From assembly GCF_036924535.1 (NCBI RefSeq), contig NZ_JAZHRT010000001.1:6696001-6760000 (forward strand): a stretch of 64,000 bases of DNA, written 5' to 3'. A model generated the notes under the pieces. That model was not told the DNA's origin. It ran no database searches and saw only the letters and a program-made list of their open reading frames with translations. This DNA comes from Bradyrhizobium sp. AZCC 2262 (GTDB taxonomy: Bacteria; Pseudomonadota; Alphaproteobacteria; Rhizobiales; Xanthobacteraceae). Numbering within the stretch: position 1 is the first letter of the stretch; each line of letters starts with the position of its first letter. The position numbers and the translations under genes were made by a program. Shown here in pieces: positions 53,360 to 61,551 of this stretch.

Positions 53360-54571
53360 TTAAGTCTTGGCGCGGTGCAGGATTTCTCCGCGGGGCGATG
53401 CGAAGTCCTTGATGGTGTGCTTCCGTCGCTCCAGCCACCAGCCATGCTCATAGGGCCAATTCTCGAATTCCGTGTTGAGCCCGAGATCGTGTGCCCAATG
53501 GTGCGCGACGTTCGGGTTGAGGAGTGCCTGCCGAGCGATCCCAATGATGTCTGCCTGCCCATTCTGCAGGATTTCTTCAGCCTGTTGCGCCTCCAGGATG
53601 ATGCCCGCAACCATGGTTTTGATTTCGGCTTCCTTGCGAACGCGCTCCGCATAGGGAACATGGAATCCAAGGCTCCGGGGCACCGTCGAACTTGCTGCTC
53701 CGCCAATGGCAGTCATCCCACCCGACGAGATGCTCACAATGTCGACCCCGCGCTTCTTGAGCTCATGCGCAAGAACAACGGTGTCATCCATATTCCATCC
53801 GTTGGGGGCGCCATCGAGTGCCGAGACGCGGACAAACAGCGGCATCGACTCCGGAATCTCGCGACGTACGGCCTCGACAATCTCCAGCGGCAGGCGCATA
53901 CGCCCTGCTCGGTCACCGCCATACTCATCATCGCGCTTGTTGCTGATTGGCGACACAAACGAAGACAGCAAATAGCCATGCGCCATGAGAATCTCGACCA
54001 CGTCGAAACCGGCCGCAACAGCACGCTTGGCCGCAGCAACGAACGTGCCGACCAACGCCTTGCATTCAGCCACCGTGAGCTGTCGTGGCACCTGCCAGCC
54101 TTCCGCCACCGGGACAGCCGCCGGAGCGACGGGCAGCCAGCGCTTGTGACCAGCTTTCGCATCTTCCTCGGTCACCGGCCCAAACCCCCGCTGGGCCTTA
54201 TGCGTCGCCGACTTCCGGCCACCATGACTGAGCTGAATTGCGGAGGCGGTGTTCTCGCGTTTCAGGAATGTCGTCAGCCGTTTGAAGCACTCCACTTGCG
54301 CGTCGCTCCAAATCCCGAGGTCATGCTCACTGTTCAGCCCCTGCTCCTCGACGGCTGTTACCTCGACGAATACAAGGCTGAAACCGCCCAACGCAAAGCG
54401 ACCAAGATGGGCAAGGTGAAAATCGCCGGCCCTATTGCCAGGCTGCTCTGCCCGAAATTGAACCATCGACGGCACGGCCAGACGATTCTTGAGCTCAAGC
54501 CCACGGATTTTGAGTGGCTGAAACAACAACGGCCGGCCGCTTCCGTTGAAACCGTGTAACTCGTCGCTCAT
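53360..54571 (-). CDS. NADH:flavin oxidoreductase, Old Yellow Enzyme family (copy 1)
   Basis: 403 residues from the ATG at 54571 (MSDELHG). FMN-binding TIM barrel with QPLKIRGLELKNRLAVPSM near residue 18, the substrate-site AIQLSHGGRKSATH near residue 120 and GYLLSSFVSPISNKRDDEYG near residue 200, ending with a phosphate-binding GQADIIGIARQAL. Closest to the YqjM/NADH:flavin oxidoreductase group rather than the long 2,4-dienoyl-CoA reductases. Paralogous to 59766-60974 and preceded by the same type of control DNA. Reduces an activated C=C bond; heads an operon with rubredoxin, RidA and reductase. Confidence 0.92.
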   Translation of the reverse strand: MSDELHGFNGSGRPLLFQPLKIRGLELKNRLAVPSMVQFRAEQPGNRAGDFHLAHLGRFALGGFSLVFVEVTAVEEQGLNSEHDLGIWSDAQVECFKRLTTFLKRENTASAIQLSHGGRKSATHKAQRGFGPVTEEDAKAGHKRWLPVAPAAVPVAEGWQVPRQLTVAECKALVGTFVAAAKRAVAAGFDVVEILMAHGYLLSSFVSPISNKRDDEYGGDRAGRMRLPLEIVEAVRREIPESMPLFVRVSALDGAPNGWNMDDTVVLAHELKKRGVDIVSISSGGMTAIGGAASSTVPRSLGFHVPYAERVRKEAEIKTMVAGIILEAQQAEEILQNGQADIIGIARQALLNPNVAHHWAHDLGLNTEFENWPYEHGWWLERRKHTIKDFASPRGEILHRAKT

Positions 54572-54584
54572 CAACGTTGACCCC

Positions 54585-54657
54585 TTCTCATATACGCATG
54601 TGTGACAGCAATCGGCTGCAAGATGTGACAGCAACCTACTGCGGAGGTATATGAGAA
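54585..54657. promoter_or_regulatory. operator region: 11-bp inverted repeats enclosing two 11-bp direct repeats
   Basis: Upstream of the first Old Yellow Enzyme gene, TTCTCATATAC (54585-54595) and GTATATGAGAA (54647-54657) are perfect inverted repeats. Inside them TGTGACAGCAA occurs twice (54601-54611 and 54624-54634), 23 bases start to start. Two related direct repeats at the same 23-base spacing lie before the second copy (60993 and 61016). The inverted repeat is not conserved there. Strong candidate for a regulator site; regulator unknown. Confidence 0.6.
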
Positions 54658-55015
54658 ATATTCCAAATCAAATGTGCGCACTGTCCCACGGTGGTTGCAG
54701 CTCGCCGTCGGGAACGGTGGCACTTTTCCATTCGGACCAACCAGACGAGCGAAGGTCGTCCTTTATGAAAGTGTCTACTTCGCCGAGATGACTAAGCGAA
54801 CGCGGGCTTCTGAGCAGCGGCACCGAAACCATTCGTACAGTAGCGTCGGCACTGGTAACAACTGTCGCTACTCGTCTTGGCAGCATCCAATTTGGGCAGA
54901 TGGCCTAGAATCTCAGCGTTAGTTAGATCGCCGACCGCGATTGCGGCGCGTTCGTTGACCGCGATCCAGTCGCCACCACCACGGGACGAACCAAGCAATC
55001 CCGTAGCGGCCAACG

Positions 55016-55822
55016 CTACAGTATGGCGTCGCGCGCTGTCAGAAATGAAAAGATGGCTTGCAACTGGCCCTCTAGCATTCGGACACCCGGATGAATCTGA
55101 CAGCCGCGGGCAGCAGCCTCTCGCAACAGGGGCGTGATTTCTGGGCTCATGACGACCTCAGCCACAAGCATCCCAGCTTCGAGTTCAGTGGCGTCGATCG
55201 GCAGAGGATCGGACTCACTCAGACCTAGCGATGTGCCGTTAATGACAAGATTGTGCCCCGCAAGCTGTCCTTGGGTAGCAATCACCACCTGCGGGAAGTC
55301 AAGCGCAATGCGCGTAGCAATCTGAGTTGCTTTTTCAATAGATCGATTAACGATCGTGAGCTGAGTAACACCGGCCTCGGCGAGCGCAAATGCAATCGCT
55401 GATGCGGCGCCACCCGCTCCCGCCAGAAATGCTTTGCAGCCGGCTGGATCGATCCTGGAGAGACGTAGCCCTCCAACAAAGCCGACGCCGTCGAGGTGGT
55501 CGCCGGTCAGACTGCCGTCAGCCTCGCGTCTTACAACATTGACTGCACCCGCCACTTTAGCTCTCGAGGACAATCGATCACAGTATTCTGCGACAGCCGT
55601 CTTGTGTGGCACAGTCACAAGGAACCCGCCCCAATTGCGAGACGCCTTGAGGGATGCGACGGCCTTTGCCAAACCGTCACCCGGCGAAACCTCGATCGGC
55701 ACGAGAACACCGTTATAGTTGCGCTCATCAAATAGCGCATTGAGAGCCTGTGGGGTCCGCACATGCCGCACGGGCTCTCCTAAAATTCCAAATACCGAGG
55801 TATGCCCGTTGATGATCGTCAT
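55016..55822 (-). CDS. shikimate/quinate dehydrogenase-family protein
   Basis: 268 residues from the ATG at 55822; a GTG seven codons upstream is possible. Catalytic Lys74 in VTVPHKT, Asn95 in AGAVN and Asp111 in HLDGVGF are conserved. The cofactor-binding loop is AGAGGAA (134-140), followed by VNRSIEKA for NADP. The substrate loop normally reading H-S-x-S-P is HVRTP (20-24), so the serine that holds the substrate carboxylate is replaced. That, and its location in a catabolic cluster next to a Liv-type receptor, suggest a quinate-like or other cyclic hydroxyacid dehydrogenase rather than the housekeeping AroE. Confidence 0.85.
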   Translation of the reverse strand: MTIINGHTSVFGILGEPVRHVRTPQALNALFDERNYNGVLVPIEVSPGDGLAKAVASLKASRNWGGFLVTVPHKTAVAEYCDRLSSRAKVAGAVNVVRREADGSLTGDHLDGVGFVGGLRLSRIDPAGCKAFLAGAGGAASAIAFALAEAGVTQLTIVNRSIEKATQIATRIALDFPQVVIATQGQLAGHNLVINGTSLGLSESDPLPIDATELEAGMLVAEVVMSPEITPLLREAAARGCQIHPGVRMLEGQLQAIFSFLTARDAIL

Positions 55823-55929
55823 ATTAACTCGTTCGCCGTTCACTCAGTTCGATTGAAAGGTTGGCAGGCCTTGAGCGTCCATCGCGCGCGCAAGGCCTGC
55901 CTAACTGCGCGGCTAACCCGCGCGGACAT

Positions 55930-57135
55930 TTATTTTTTCACGAGCGGACACCGCGACTGATCGAGGGGTTGGAAGGCCTCTTCGCCCGAAACTGTGGCTA
56001 TCAGCTTGTAGTCGTCCCAGCGCCCCTTTGATTCGGACGGCGTCTTCACTTGGAACAGATACATGTCATGCACCATCCGTCCGTCCGCCCGGATCTTGCC
56101 GTTCTTTGCAAAAAAGTCGTTGATTGGCATCTCTCTCATCAGCTTGATAACGGCATCTGCATCCGAGGTACCAGCGGCTCTCACAGCCTTGAGATAATGG
56201 GTAACGGCCGAATAGACAGCAGCCTGCGCGGACGTCGGCGGACGCTTCATCCGTTCCATAAATCGCTTCGAGAACGTGCGCGTCTCGTCGTTCAAATCCC
56301 AGTAGAACGTTTCCGCGAGAAGCAATCCTTGAGCAATATCGAGGCCAACGCTGTCGATATCCGTTATGAAGGCGAGCAGGGGCGAAACCTTCTGACCTCC
56401 GCTCTTGATGCCGAACTCCGCAGCCTGCTTGATTGCATTGACCGTGTCGCCGCCAGCATTGGCGAGCCCGATCACCTTGGCTTTGGACGATTGCGCCTGC
56501 AACAAGAACGACGAGAAATCCGGCGTGTTGAGCGGGTGTCGAACACTTCCCAAGACCTTTCCGCCGCTTCCTTGCACCACGTCAGTGGTGTCCCTTTCCA
56601 AGTCGTGCCCGAAGGAATAGTCAGCCGTTAGGAAAAACCAGCTGTCGAGGCCGGACTTTACCGTTGCTCTACCCGTAACGTTTGCCTGCCCGAACGTGTC
56701 CCAATTGTAATTGACCGTGTAAGGTCCGCAGGCCTCGTTCGTAAGCCGTATCGAGCCAGGAGAAGCGAAGATCATGATCTTGTTGCGCGCTTTGGCTATT
56801 TCGCCCGCGGCAAGCGCAGTGGCGGAAGCCGCGACGTCATAGAACATCTCCACGCCCTGATTATCGATCATCCCGCGCGCAATATTGGCGGCGAGGTCGG
56901 CCTTATTGAGATGATCGCCGGAGACTATTTCAATCTTACGACCGATGACTTCACCACCAAAATCCTGCGCCGCCATCTTGGCCGCGGTTACGCTCCCCGT
57001 TCCGGTGATATCGGAGTAGAGACTGGACATGTCCAGAATGCCTCCCAGCTTCAAGGTCGGCTTCTCTTGCGAGAAAGCGAAGTTAGGATTGGCCGAAAGC
57101 AAGATGGCAAGAAGGCTCGCAAAATACTTCATCAT
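55930..57135 (-). CDS. HAAT-family (LivJ-like) solute-binding protein, paralogue without its own permease
   Basis: 401 residues; ATGs at 57135 and 57132 are both possible after GAGGAATG. Sec signal residues 1-22 (ending AFSQ). It matches the receptor at 47928 closely in the middle (WFFLTADYSFGHDLERDTT, TPDFSSFLLQAQSSKAKVI) and at the end (QPLDQSRCPLVKK versus RPLSESTCPLVKK). No permease or ATPase is adjacent, so it probably feeds the LivFGHM complex encoded 5 kb away, widening its substrate range. The next gene is the shikimate dehydrogenase homologue, 107 bases on. Confidence 0.92.
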   Translation of the reverse strand: MMKYFASLLAILLSANPNFAFSQEKPTLKLGGILDMSSLYSDITGTGSVTAAKMAAQDFGGEVIGRKIEIVSGDHLNKADLAANIARGMIDNQGVEMFYDVAASATALAAGEIAKARNKIMIFASPGSIRLTNEACGPYTVNYNWDTFGQANVTGRATVKSGLDSWFFLTADYSFGHDLERDTTDVVQGSGGKVLGSVRHPLNTPDFSSFLLQAQSSKAKVIGLANAGGDTVNAIKQAAEFGIKSGGQKVSPLLAFITDIDSVGLDIAQGLLLAETFYWDLNDETRTFSKRFMERMKRPPTSAQAAVYSAVTHYLKAVRAAGTSDADAVIKLMREMPINDFFAKNGKIRADGRMVHDMYLFQVKTPSESKGRWDDYKLIATVSGEEAFQPLDQSRCPLVKK

Positions 57136-57332
57136 TGAACATTCCTCTTAGACATTTCAACGTCGAACAGTGACTGACGCTCGGCGTCGCAGCAACGCTC
57201 TGCGCTAACAAGCGATCGTCCGGCCTTCGGCATGATTTCGATTGGTGTTTCCGGCGTCACGAATTTTGAGCCAATGGTAGTCCGCACAAAAACCGCCCCC
57301 GGCAATACAAAAGCTTCCCGCACCATGTTCAT
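57132..57332 (-). CDS. small hypothetical ORF coupled to the binding-protein start (66 aa)
   Basis: A 66-residue frame from ATG 57332 whose TGA (57134-57132) overlaps the ATG of the binding-protein gene as ATGA, the arrangement used for translational coupling. It begins MNMVREAFVLPGAVFVRTT and ends VEMSKRNVQ. I recognise no family and see no strong Shine-Dalgarno before it, so it may be a leader ORF, a remnant or chance. Confidence 0.3.
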   Translation of the reverse strand: MNMVREAFVLPGAVFVRTTIGSKFVTPETPIEIMPKAGRSLVSAERCCDAERQSLFDVEMSKRNVQ

Positions 57333-57707
57333 CGCAGATGCATCGCGCGTGCCAGACGCTCACGCACTCGCTGTATCGCTTGTTGGAATCATAAGAGGTT
57401 TGCGCGGATGTACTGCTTCTCTATGAGCCAAGTCCGGTTGCACTTAATGGGGTTGAGCCGAGCGCTCCGAAATCACCACAAAATCAAATGACGCAAGGTA
57501 GCTCGATTGAAGGCACAATGCATCGCTGTTGCGCTGGTTGCGGCAACCTTCCTGCCCGGCTCAAGCTTCATCGCGGGAAGGACCCTCCTGCGCACGAGTG
57601 ATTCCCGTCCTTGATCCTGGTTGTGTGCCGCTTCCGTATTCCCCGCGCGGAAACTCGCCCATCATCCCAGCCTTCCCGCTGCCAAAGGCCGAGAGAGCAA
57701 CAGGGAT
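57333..57707. other. 375-base gene-free stretch
   Basis: Between the small ORF and the PimC-like gene stop. A rightward TTG-initiated frame of 35 codons at 57507-57614 has a hydrophobic start but no ribosome binding site. No hairpin with a T-run or repeat stands out. Confidence 0.35.
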
Positions 57708-58898
57708 CTACAACCCCAGCACCGCCTTGGTGATGATGTTGCGCTGGATCTCGTTGGAGCCGCCGTAGATCGAGACCTTGCGATTGTTGAAGTAGCTCGG
57801 CGCGATCTGGGCGGTCCAGTCCATCGACTCGTTGGAGCCGTCGTCGCCATGCTCGTCATAGGGCGCGGCGAACGGGCCGATCACTTCCATCAGGAGTTCG
57901 GTGGTGGTCTGCTGGATTTCGGAGCCCTTGATCTTCAGGACCGAGGACGCAGGGTTGGGCTTGCCTTTGCCGTGCTTGCCTTCGTCGGCGACGACGCGGA
58001 GCTGCGTGAGCTCAAGCGCCTTGAGCTCGATCTCGCATGCCGTGAGCTTCTCGCGGAAGGTCGGGTCCTCCATGATCGCCTTGCCGCCGCTTTCCACCTT
58101 GGAGGCGAGATCGCGGATGCGTCGCAGCCGCTCCTTGGAGACGCCGACCCGGGCGATGCCAGTGCGCTCATTGCCGAGCAGGAATTTGGCGTAGTCCCAG
58201 CCCTTGTTCTCCTCGCCGATCAGGTTCTCGACCGGCACCTCGACGTCGTCGAAGAACACTTCGTTGACCTCGTAGCCGCCGTCGATGGTCTCGATCGGGC
58301 GCACCGTGATACCCTTGCTCTTCATGTCGATCACGATGAAGGAGATGCCCATCTGCTTCTTCGCATTGTTGTCGGTACGGCAGAGGCAGAAGATCATGTC
58401 GGCGTGCTGCGCCAGCGTGGTCCAGGTCTTCTGGCCGTTGATGATATATTTGTCGCCCTTGCGTTCGGCCTTGGTCTTCAAGGAAGCAAGGTCCGATCCG
58501 GAGCCCGGCTCGGAAAAGCCCTGGCACCACCAGTCGTCGACATTGGCAATGCGTGGCAGGTACTGCTTCTTCTGCTTCTCATTGCCGAAAGTGTAGATTA
58601 CCGGGCCGACCATGCTGGCGCCGAAGGGGAGCGGCGCCGGCGCCGGATGCATTTGCAGTTCTTCGTTGAAGATATAGTCCTGCACGGAGGTCCAGCCGGT
58701 GCCGCCATGTTCCTTCGGCCAGTGCGAGACGCCCCAGCCCTGTTTGTTCAGGATGCGCCACCAGGTGACCATCTCGTGCTTGGAGAGGTGACGGCCCTCG
58801 ATCAGCTTGCGCCGCGTCTCCGGCGGCACGTTCTCCTTGAAGAAGGTACGGACTTCTTCGCGGAATGCCATTTCTTCCTTGGTGAAAGCGAGATCCAT
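57708..58898 (-). CDS. acyl-CoA dehydrogenase, PimC-like large subunit
   Basis: 396 residues from the ATG at 58898 with AAGGAG six bases upstream. Standard acyl-CoA dehydrogenase domains: EELQMHPAPAPLPFGASMVG near residue 80, the FAD-contacting GFSEPGSGSDLASLKT near residue 127, and the C-terminal YGGSNEIQRNIITKAVLGL. From memory it most resembles the large subunit (PimC) of pimeloyl-CoA dehydrogenase, which normally pairs with a small subunit PimD encoded next to it; none is seen here. Codon use is more strictly GC-ending than its neighbours, suggesting a core gene. Acts on a CoA thioester in the cytoplasm. Confidence 0.92.
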   Translation of the reverse strand: MDLAFTKEEMAFREEVRTFFKENVPPETRRKLIEGRHLSKHEMVTWWRILNKQGWGVSHWPKEHGGTGWTSVQDYIFNEELQMHPAPAPLPFGASMVGPVIYTFGNEKQKKQYLPRIANVDDWWCQGFSEPGSGSDLASLKTKAERKGDKYIINGQKTWTTLAQHADMIFCLCRTDNNAKKQMGISFIVIDMKSKGITVRPIETIDGGYEVNEVFFDDVEVPVENLIGEENKGWDYAKFLLGNERTGIARVGVSKERLRRIRDLASKVESGGKAIMEDPTFREKLTACEIELKALELTQLRVVADEGKHGKGKPNPASSVLKIKGSEIQQTTTELLMEVIGPFAAPYDEHGDDGSNESMDWTAQIAPSYFNNRKVSIYGGSNEIQRNIITKAVLGL

Positions 58899-58985
58899 CG
58901 AATTCTCCTTTGATTATACTACAGAGTCTCTTTCTTCACCGTCCCGGCGGCCGCCTGTGTCGGTGATAAACGCTTTCAACAGCCG

Positions 58986-59630
58986 TCAACTCCCCTCTTT
59001 CCTGCTATTCGCGTAGGACAACATTACCTCGGCTACTTCATCATCTCCTTGAGCCCTGAGCGCATTGCTTGCGCCGAGAGCGTCCCTCACTTGCTTATTC
59101 TGACCCATCTTCGTCTTACCGATGAGCCGGGTGATTTCGATCTCAATCCCGACCATCTCTTTCAGCATACTGTCGATGAAGTCCTTGGGACTATCCGTCA
59201 TCCTCCAAGGCTTCGGCCGGCTCGCCTCGTGGGTTCGTGTCAGCCGGGCGACCATACCGCGGCAGTAACGGTCGCTGTCGTGAATCGTTATGCGCCCATA
59301 GGCATGGACCGCGCGAAAATTCCACGTCGGCACTTCCTTTTCGGTCTCCGCCTTGCTCGGATACCAACCTGGTGAGATGTAAGCGTTGGCCGCCTGGAAA
59401 ACCGCTATCACCTCGTCACCCGTGGCCGTCGCCTGCCAGAACGGATTTGCCCGAGCCACATGGGCATGGAGCCTCCCGAGCGGCCCCTGGTCCTTGTTGA
59501 GTTCGAATGGAAGATGGTTCGCGTCAAGCCCCTCCTTGCCGTGACTAAGGAGGACGCCGAATGGATACTTCTCGATGGTCTCGTGAAGGACTTCGGTGCG
59601 ATCTTCTTCAAACATTGACGGGATATACAT
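58986..59630 (-). CDS. PaiB-family FMN-binding protein
   Basis: 214 residues. MYIPSMFEEDR at the N-terminus, LLSHGKEGLDANHLPFEL near residue 28, SPGWYPSKAETEKEVPTWNF near residue 86 and the VHAYGRI block are the hallmarks of the PaiB split-barrel family. Bacillus PaiB is described as a negative regulator of sporulation and protease genes; in proteobacteria the family is more likely an FMN- or heme-binding enzyme. It follows the second Old Yellow Enzyme gene and the rubredoxin scar, on the same strand. Confidence 0.92.
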   Translation of the reverse strand: MYIPSMFEEDRTEVLHETIEKYPFGVLLSHGKEGLDANHLPFELNKDQGPLGRLHAHVARANPFWQATATGDEVIAVFQAANAYISPGWYPSKAETEKEVPTWNFRAVHAYGRITIHDSDRYCRGMVARLTRTHEASRPKPWRMTDSPKDFIDSMLKEMVGIEIEITRLIGKTKMGQNKQVRDALGASNALRAQGDDEVAEVMLSYANSRKEGS

Positions 59631-59692
59631 GAGAACTCCGTTGAAAGTAGATTGGAGAGCACCCGATCGCGAGCCGGATCATGGGCGAATTA

Positions 59693-59755
59693 ATTCAACT
59701 TTCGACCACCATTCGAGGCAACAATCGAGGCACAAGCAATCCTCGGAACATTTGT
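59693..59755 (-). pseudogene. remnant of a rubredoxin gene 3' end
   Basis: On the minus strand this stretch aligns with the end of the rubredoxin gene at 53057-53263: 28 of 32 columns match by hand, with one gap, across the part encoding [10 protein letters not shown], and GGTCGAAA-TTGAA near the end matches too. The one-base gap breaks the frame and the 5' two-thirds of the gene is absent. It lies directly after the second Old Yellow Enzyme gene, as rubredoxin does after the first. It is the decayed edge of a segmental duplication. Confidence 0.75.
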
Positions 59756-59765
59756 CGAGCTTACC

Positions 59766-60974
59766 TTAGGTTTGTGCGCGGAGAGTGATCTCCCCGCGAG
59801 GCGTCGCGTAGTCCTGTATGGTGTGCTTTCTCTTCTCCAACCAAAAGCCATGCTCATAGGGCCAGTCCTCGAACTGCAGGTTGATGCCGAGATCATGTCC
59901 CCAGTGGTGCGCGACGTTGGGGTTAAAGAGTGACTGCCGGGCGATTCCAATGAGGTCGGCCTGTCCGTTCCGCAGGATCGCTTCAGCCTGTTGTGCCTCC
60001 AGGATGATCCCTGCAACCATGGTCTTGATGTCGACTTCGTTGCGAACACGGTCGGCGTAGGGCACATGGAAACCAAGACTCCGAGGCACTGGCTCACTTA
60101 GGGCCCCACCAATCCGGCTGATGCCGCCCGATGAGATATCGACCACGTCGACACCGCGGATCTTGAGTTCATGCGATAGAGCAACAGTGTCGTCCATATT
60201 CCAACCGTTGACGGCGCCATCGACCGCCGAGATACGGACGAAGAGCGGCATCGAGTCTGGAATCTCACGGCGAACCGCCTCAACGATCTCGAGCGGCAAC
60301 CGCATTCGCCGACCGCGGTCTCCGCCATATTCGTCGTCGCGCGTATTGGATATTGGCGACACGAACGAGGCCAGCAAATAACCATGCGCTATGAGAATCT
60401 CGATGACGTCAAATCCGGCCGCCACCGCCCGCTTGGCCGCGGCAACGAACGTGTCGACCATCGCTGCGCACTCGACCACGGTCAGTGGTCGTGGCACCTG
60501 CCAACCGTCCGCCACCGGAATTGCCGACGGCGCGACCGGCTGCCAGCGCTTATGACCGGCCTTGGCATCTTGCTCGGTTACCGGCCCAAATCCTTTTATG
60601 GCCGAATGGGTCGCCGATTTTCGCCCCCCGTGGCTGAGCTGAATTGCGGAAGCGGCGTTGTGGCGCTTCATAAATGCCGTTAGCCGGCTAAAACTCTCCA
60701 CTTGCGCGTCGTTCCAAAGCCCGAGGTCGTGCTCGCTGTTCAATCCCTGCTCTTCGACGGCCGTCACCTCGACGAACACAAGGCCGAAGCCGCCCATCGC
60801 GAAGCGGCCAAGATGAACAAGGTGAAAATCGCTGCACGTATTTCCAGGACCGGCTTGAAATTGAACCATCGAAGGTACGGCCAGACGGTTCTTAAGTAAA
60901 AGCCCGCGGATTTTGAGTGGCTGAAACAACAATGGCCGGCCGACTCCGTTGCCACCGTGCAACTCATCGCTCAT
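59766..60974 (-). CDS. NADH:flavin oxidoreductase, Old Yellow Enzyme family (copy 2)
   Basis: 402 residues, nearly colinear with the protein at 53360-54571: QPLKIRGLLLKNRLAVPSM, AIQLSHGGRKSATHSAI, GYLLASFVSPISNTRDDEYG and GQADLIGIARQSLFNPNVAH. It starts at the matching MSDELHG ATG and is one residue shorter. Differences are spread along the gene, so the duplication is not very recent and both copies appear intact. Its rubredoxin partner is lost, so it must use another electron route, or simply NAD(P)H as most family members do. Upstream control DNA is shared with copy 1. Confidence 0.92.
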   Translation of the reverse strand: MSDELHGGNGVGRPLLFQPLKIRGLLLKNRLAVPSMVQFQAGPGNTCSDFHLVHLGRFAMGGFGLVFVEVTAVEEQGLNSEHDLGLWNDAQVESFSRLTAFMKRHNAASAIQLSHGGRKSATHSAIKGFGPVTEQDAKAGHKRWQPVAPSAIPVADGWQVPRPLTVVECAAMVDTFVAAAKRAVAAGFDVIEILIAHGYLLASFVSPISNTRDDEYGGDRGRRMRLPLEIVEAVRREIPDSMPLFVRISAVDGAVNGWNMDDTVALSHELKIRGVDVVDISSGGISRIGGALSEPVPRSLGFHVPYADRVRNEVDIKTMVAGIILEAQQAEAILRNGQADLIGIARQSLFNPNVAHHWGHDLGINLQFEDWPYEHGFWLEKRKHTIQDYATPRGEITLRAQT

Positions 60975-60992
60975 TCACATCTATCCTTCCTA

Positions 60993-61086
60993 TGGGACAG
61001 CAATCCGGCTCAAAATGAGACAGCAACTCTTTGCGGAGGTCTATACGAAAAATTCCAAATCAAATGTGCGCGCTGTCGCACGATGG
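60993..61086. promoter_or_regulatory. upstream control region of Old Yellow Enzyme copy 2, shared with copy 1
   Basis: Direct repeats TGGGACAGCAA (60993-61003) and TGAGACAGCAA (61016-61026), 23 bases apart, correspond to the TGTGACAGCAA pair before copy 1. A conserved block follows at 61033-61086, containing TTCCAAATCAAATGTGCGC, which matches 54641-54694. Conservation beyond the coding region argues that both genes answer to one regulator. Confidence 0.55.
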
Positions 61087-61176
61087 TCACCACCCGACAG
61101 CGCCCCAATTTGGAGATTCGAATCGACGCGCATTACGCTTTAGTTTTCTCTGCAGCCCGCACTTGCATTGCTATAG

Positions 61177-61551
61177 TTACTCGCGCAAGTCGTAACGATA
61201 TGATTTCGAAACAATCTTCCAGCCATCCTTCAGCTTCATCGCCGTCAAATAGTCCGTGAAATACCGAGGCAACAGTTGGCAATGCACTTTGATAAAGGCG
61301 GTGGAATCATCGGACCGATCAATGGTGACGACGAAATCCTTTCGTTCTTTCCCTTCCGCCTTCGCCGATGGGCGCTTACGGACGCGGTCAAGCCACTCGG
61401 GCACATTCAAAACCTGCAGCTCTCCATTTTCAACCCAGCGCAGGTCCGCCGTTTTATCAAAAACTGCGGCCAGCTTATCCGCGTCTCCCTCGTACACGCC
61501 GTCGAAGTAGTTTTTGATTACCGCTTCTACGGTGGATTGATCGTAAGTCAT
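61177..61551 (-). CDS. NTF2/SnoaL-fold protein (lumazine-binding-like)
   Basis: 124 residues from the ATG at 61551 with AGGGG about seven bases upstream; a longer frame to 61620 has no ribosome binding site. It opens MTYDQSTVEAVIKNYFDGVY, with GDADKLAAVFDKTADLRWV and an ending DYLTAMKLKDGWKIVSKSYR, a clear cone-shaped NTF2 fold. Members of this subgroup are isomerases, hydrolases or binding proteins, so no reaction can be assigned. It lies upstream of the second Old Yellow Enzyme gene on the same strand, about 200 bases away. Confidence 0.85.
   Translation of the reverse strand: MTYDQSTVEAVIKNYFDGVYEGDADKLAAVFDKTADLRWVENGELQVLNVPEWLDRVRKRPSAKAEGKERKDFVVTIDRSDDSTAFIKVHCQLLPRYFTDYLTAMKLKDGWKIVSKSYRYDLRE

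Noticed and set aside
53266..53706. Minus-strand frame overlapping the 3' end of Old Yellow Enzyme copy 1
   Set aside because: Same strand but different frame from the real gene, Ser/Arg-rich; a similar shadow occurs at 59690-60097.
54792..55013. Minus-strand frame right after the shikimate dehydrogenase stop
   Set aside because: Contains a Cys pair and starts close to the stop, but the TTG has no ribosome binding site and no family is recognisable.
57507..57614. Plus-strand 35-codon frame with a hydrophobic, signal-like beginning
   Set aside because: TTG start without a ribosome binding site, no mature domain.
57621..58913. Long plus-strand frame opposite the PimC-like gene
   Set aside because: Strict GC third-position bias keeps the opposite strand open; Leu/Asp/Val-rich product without a domain.
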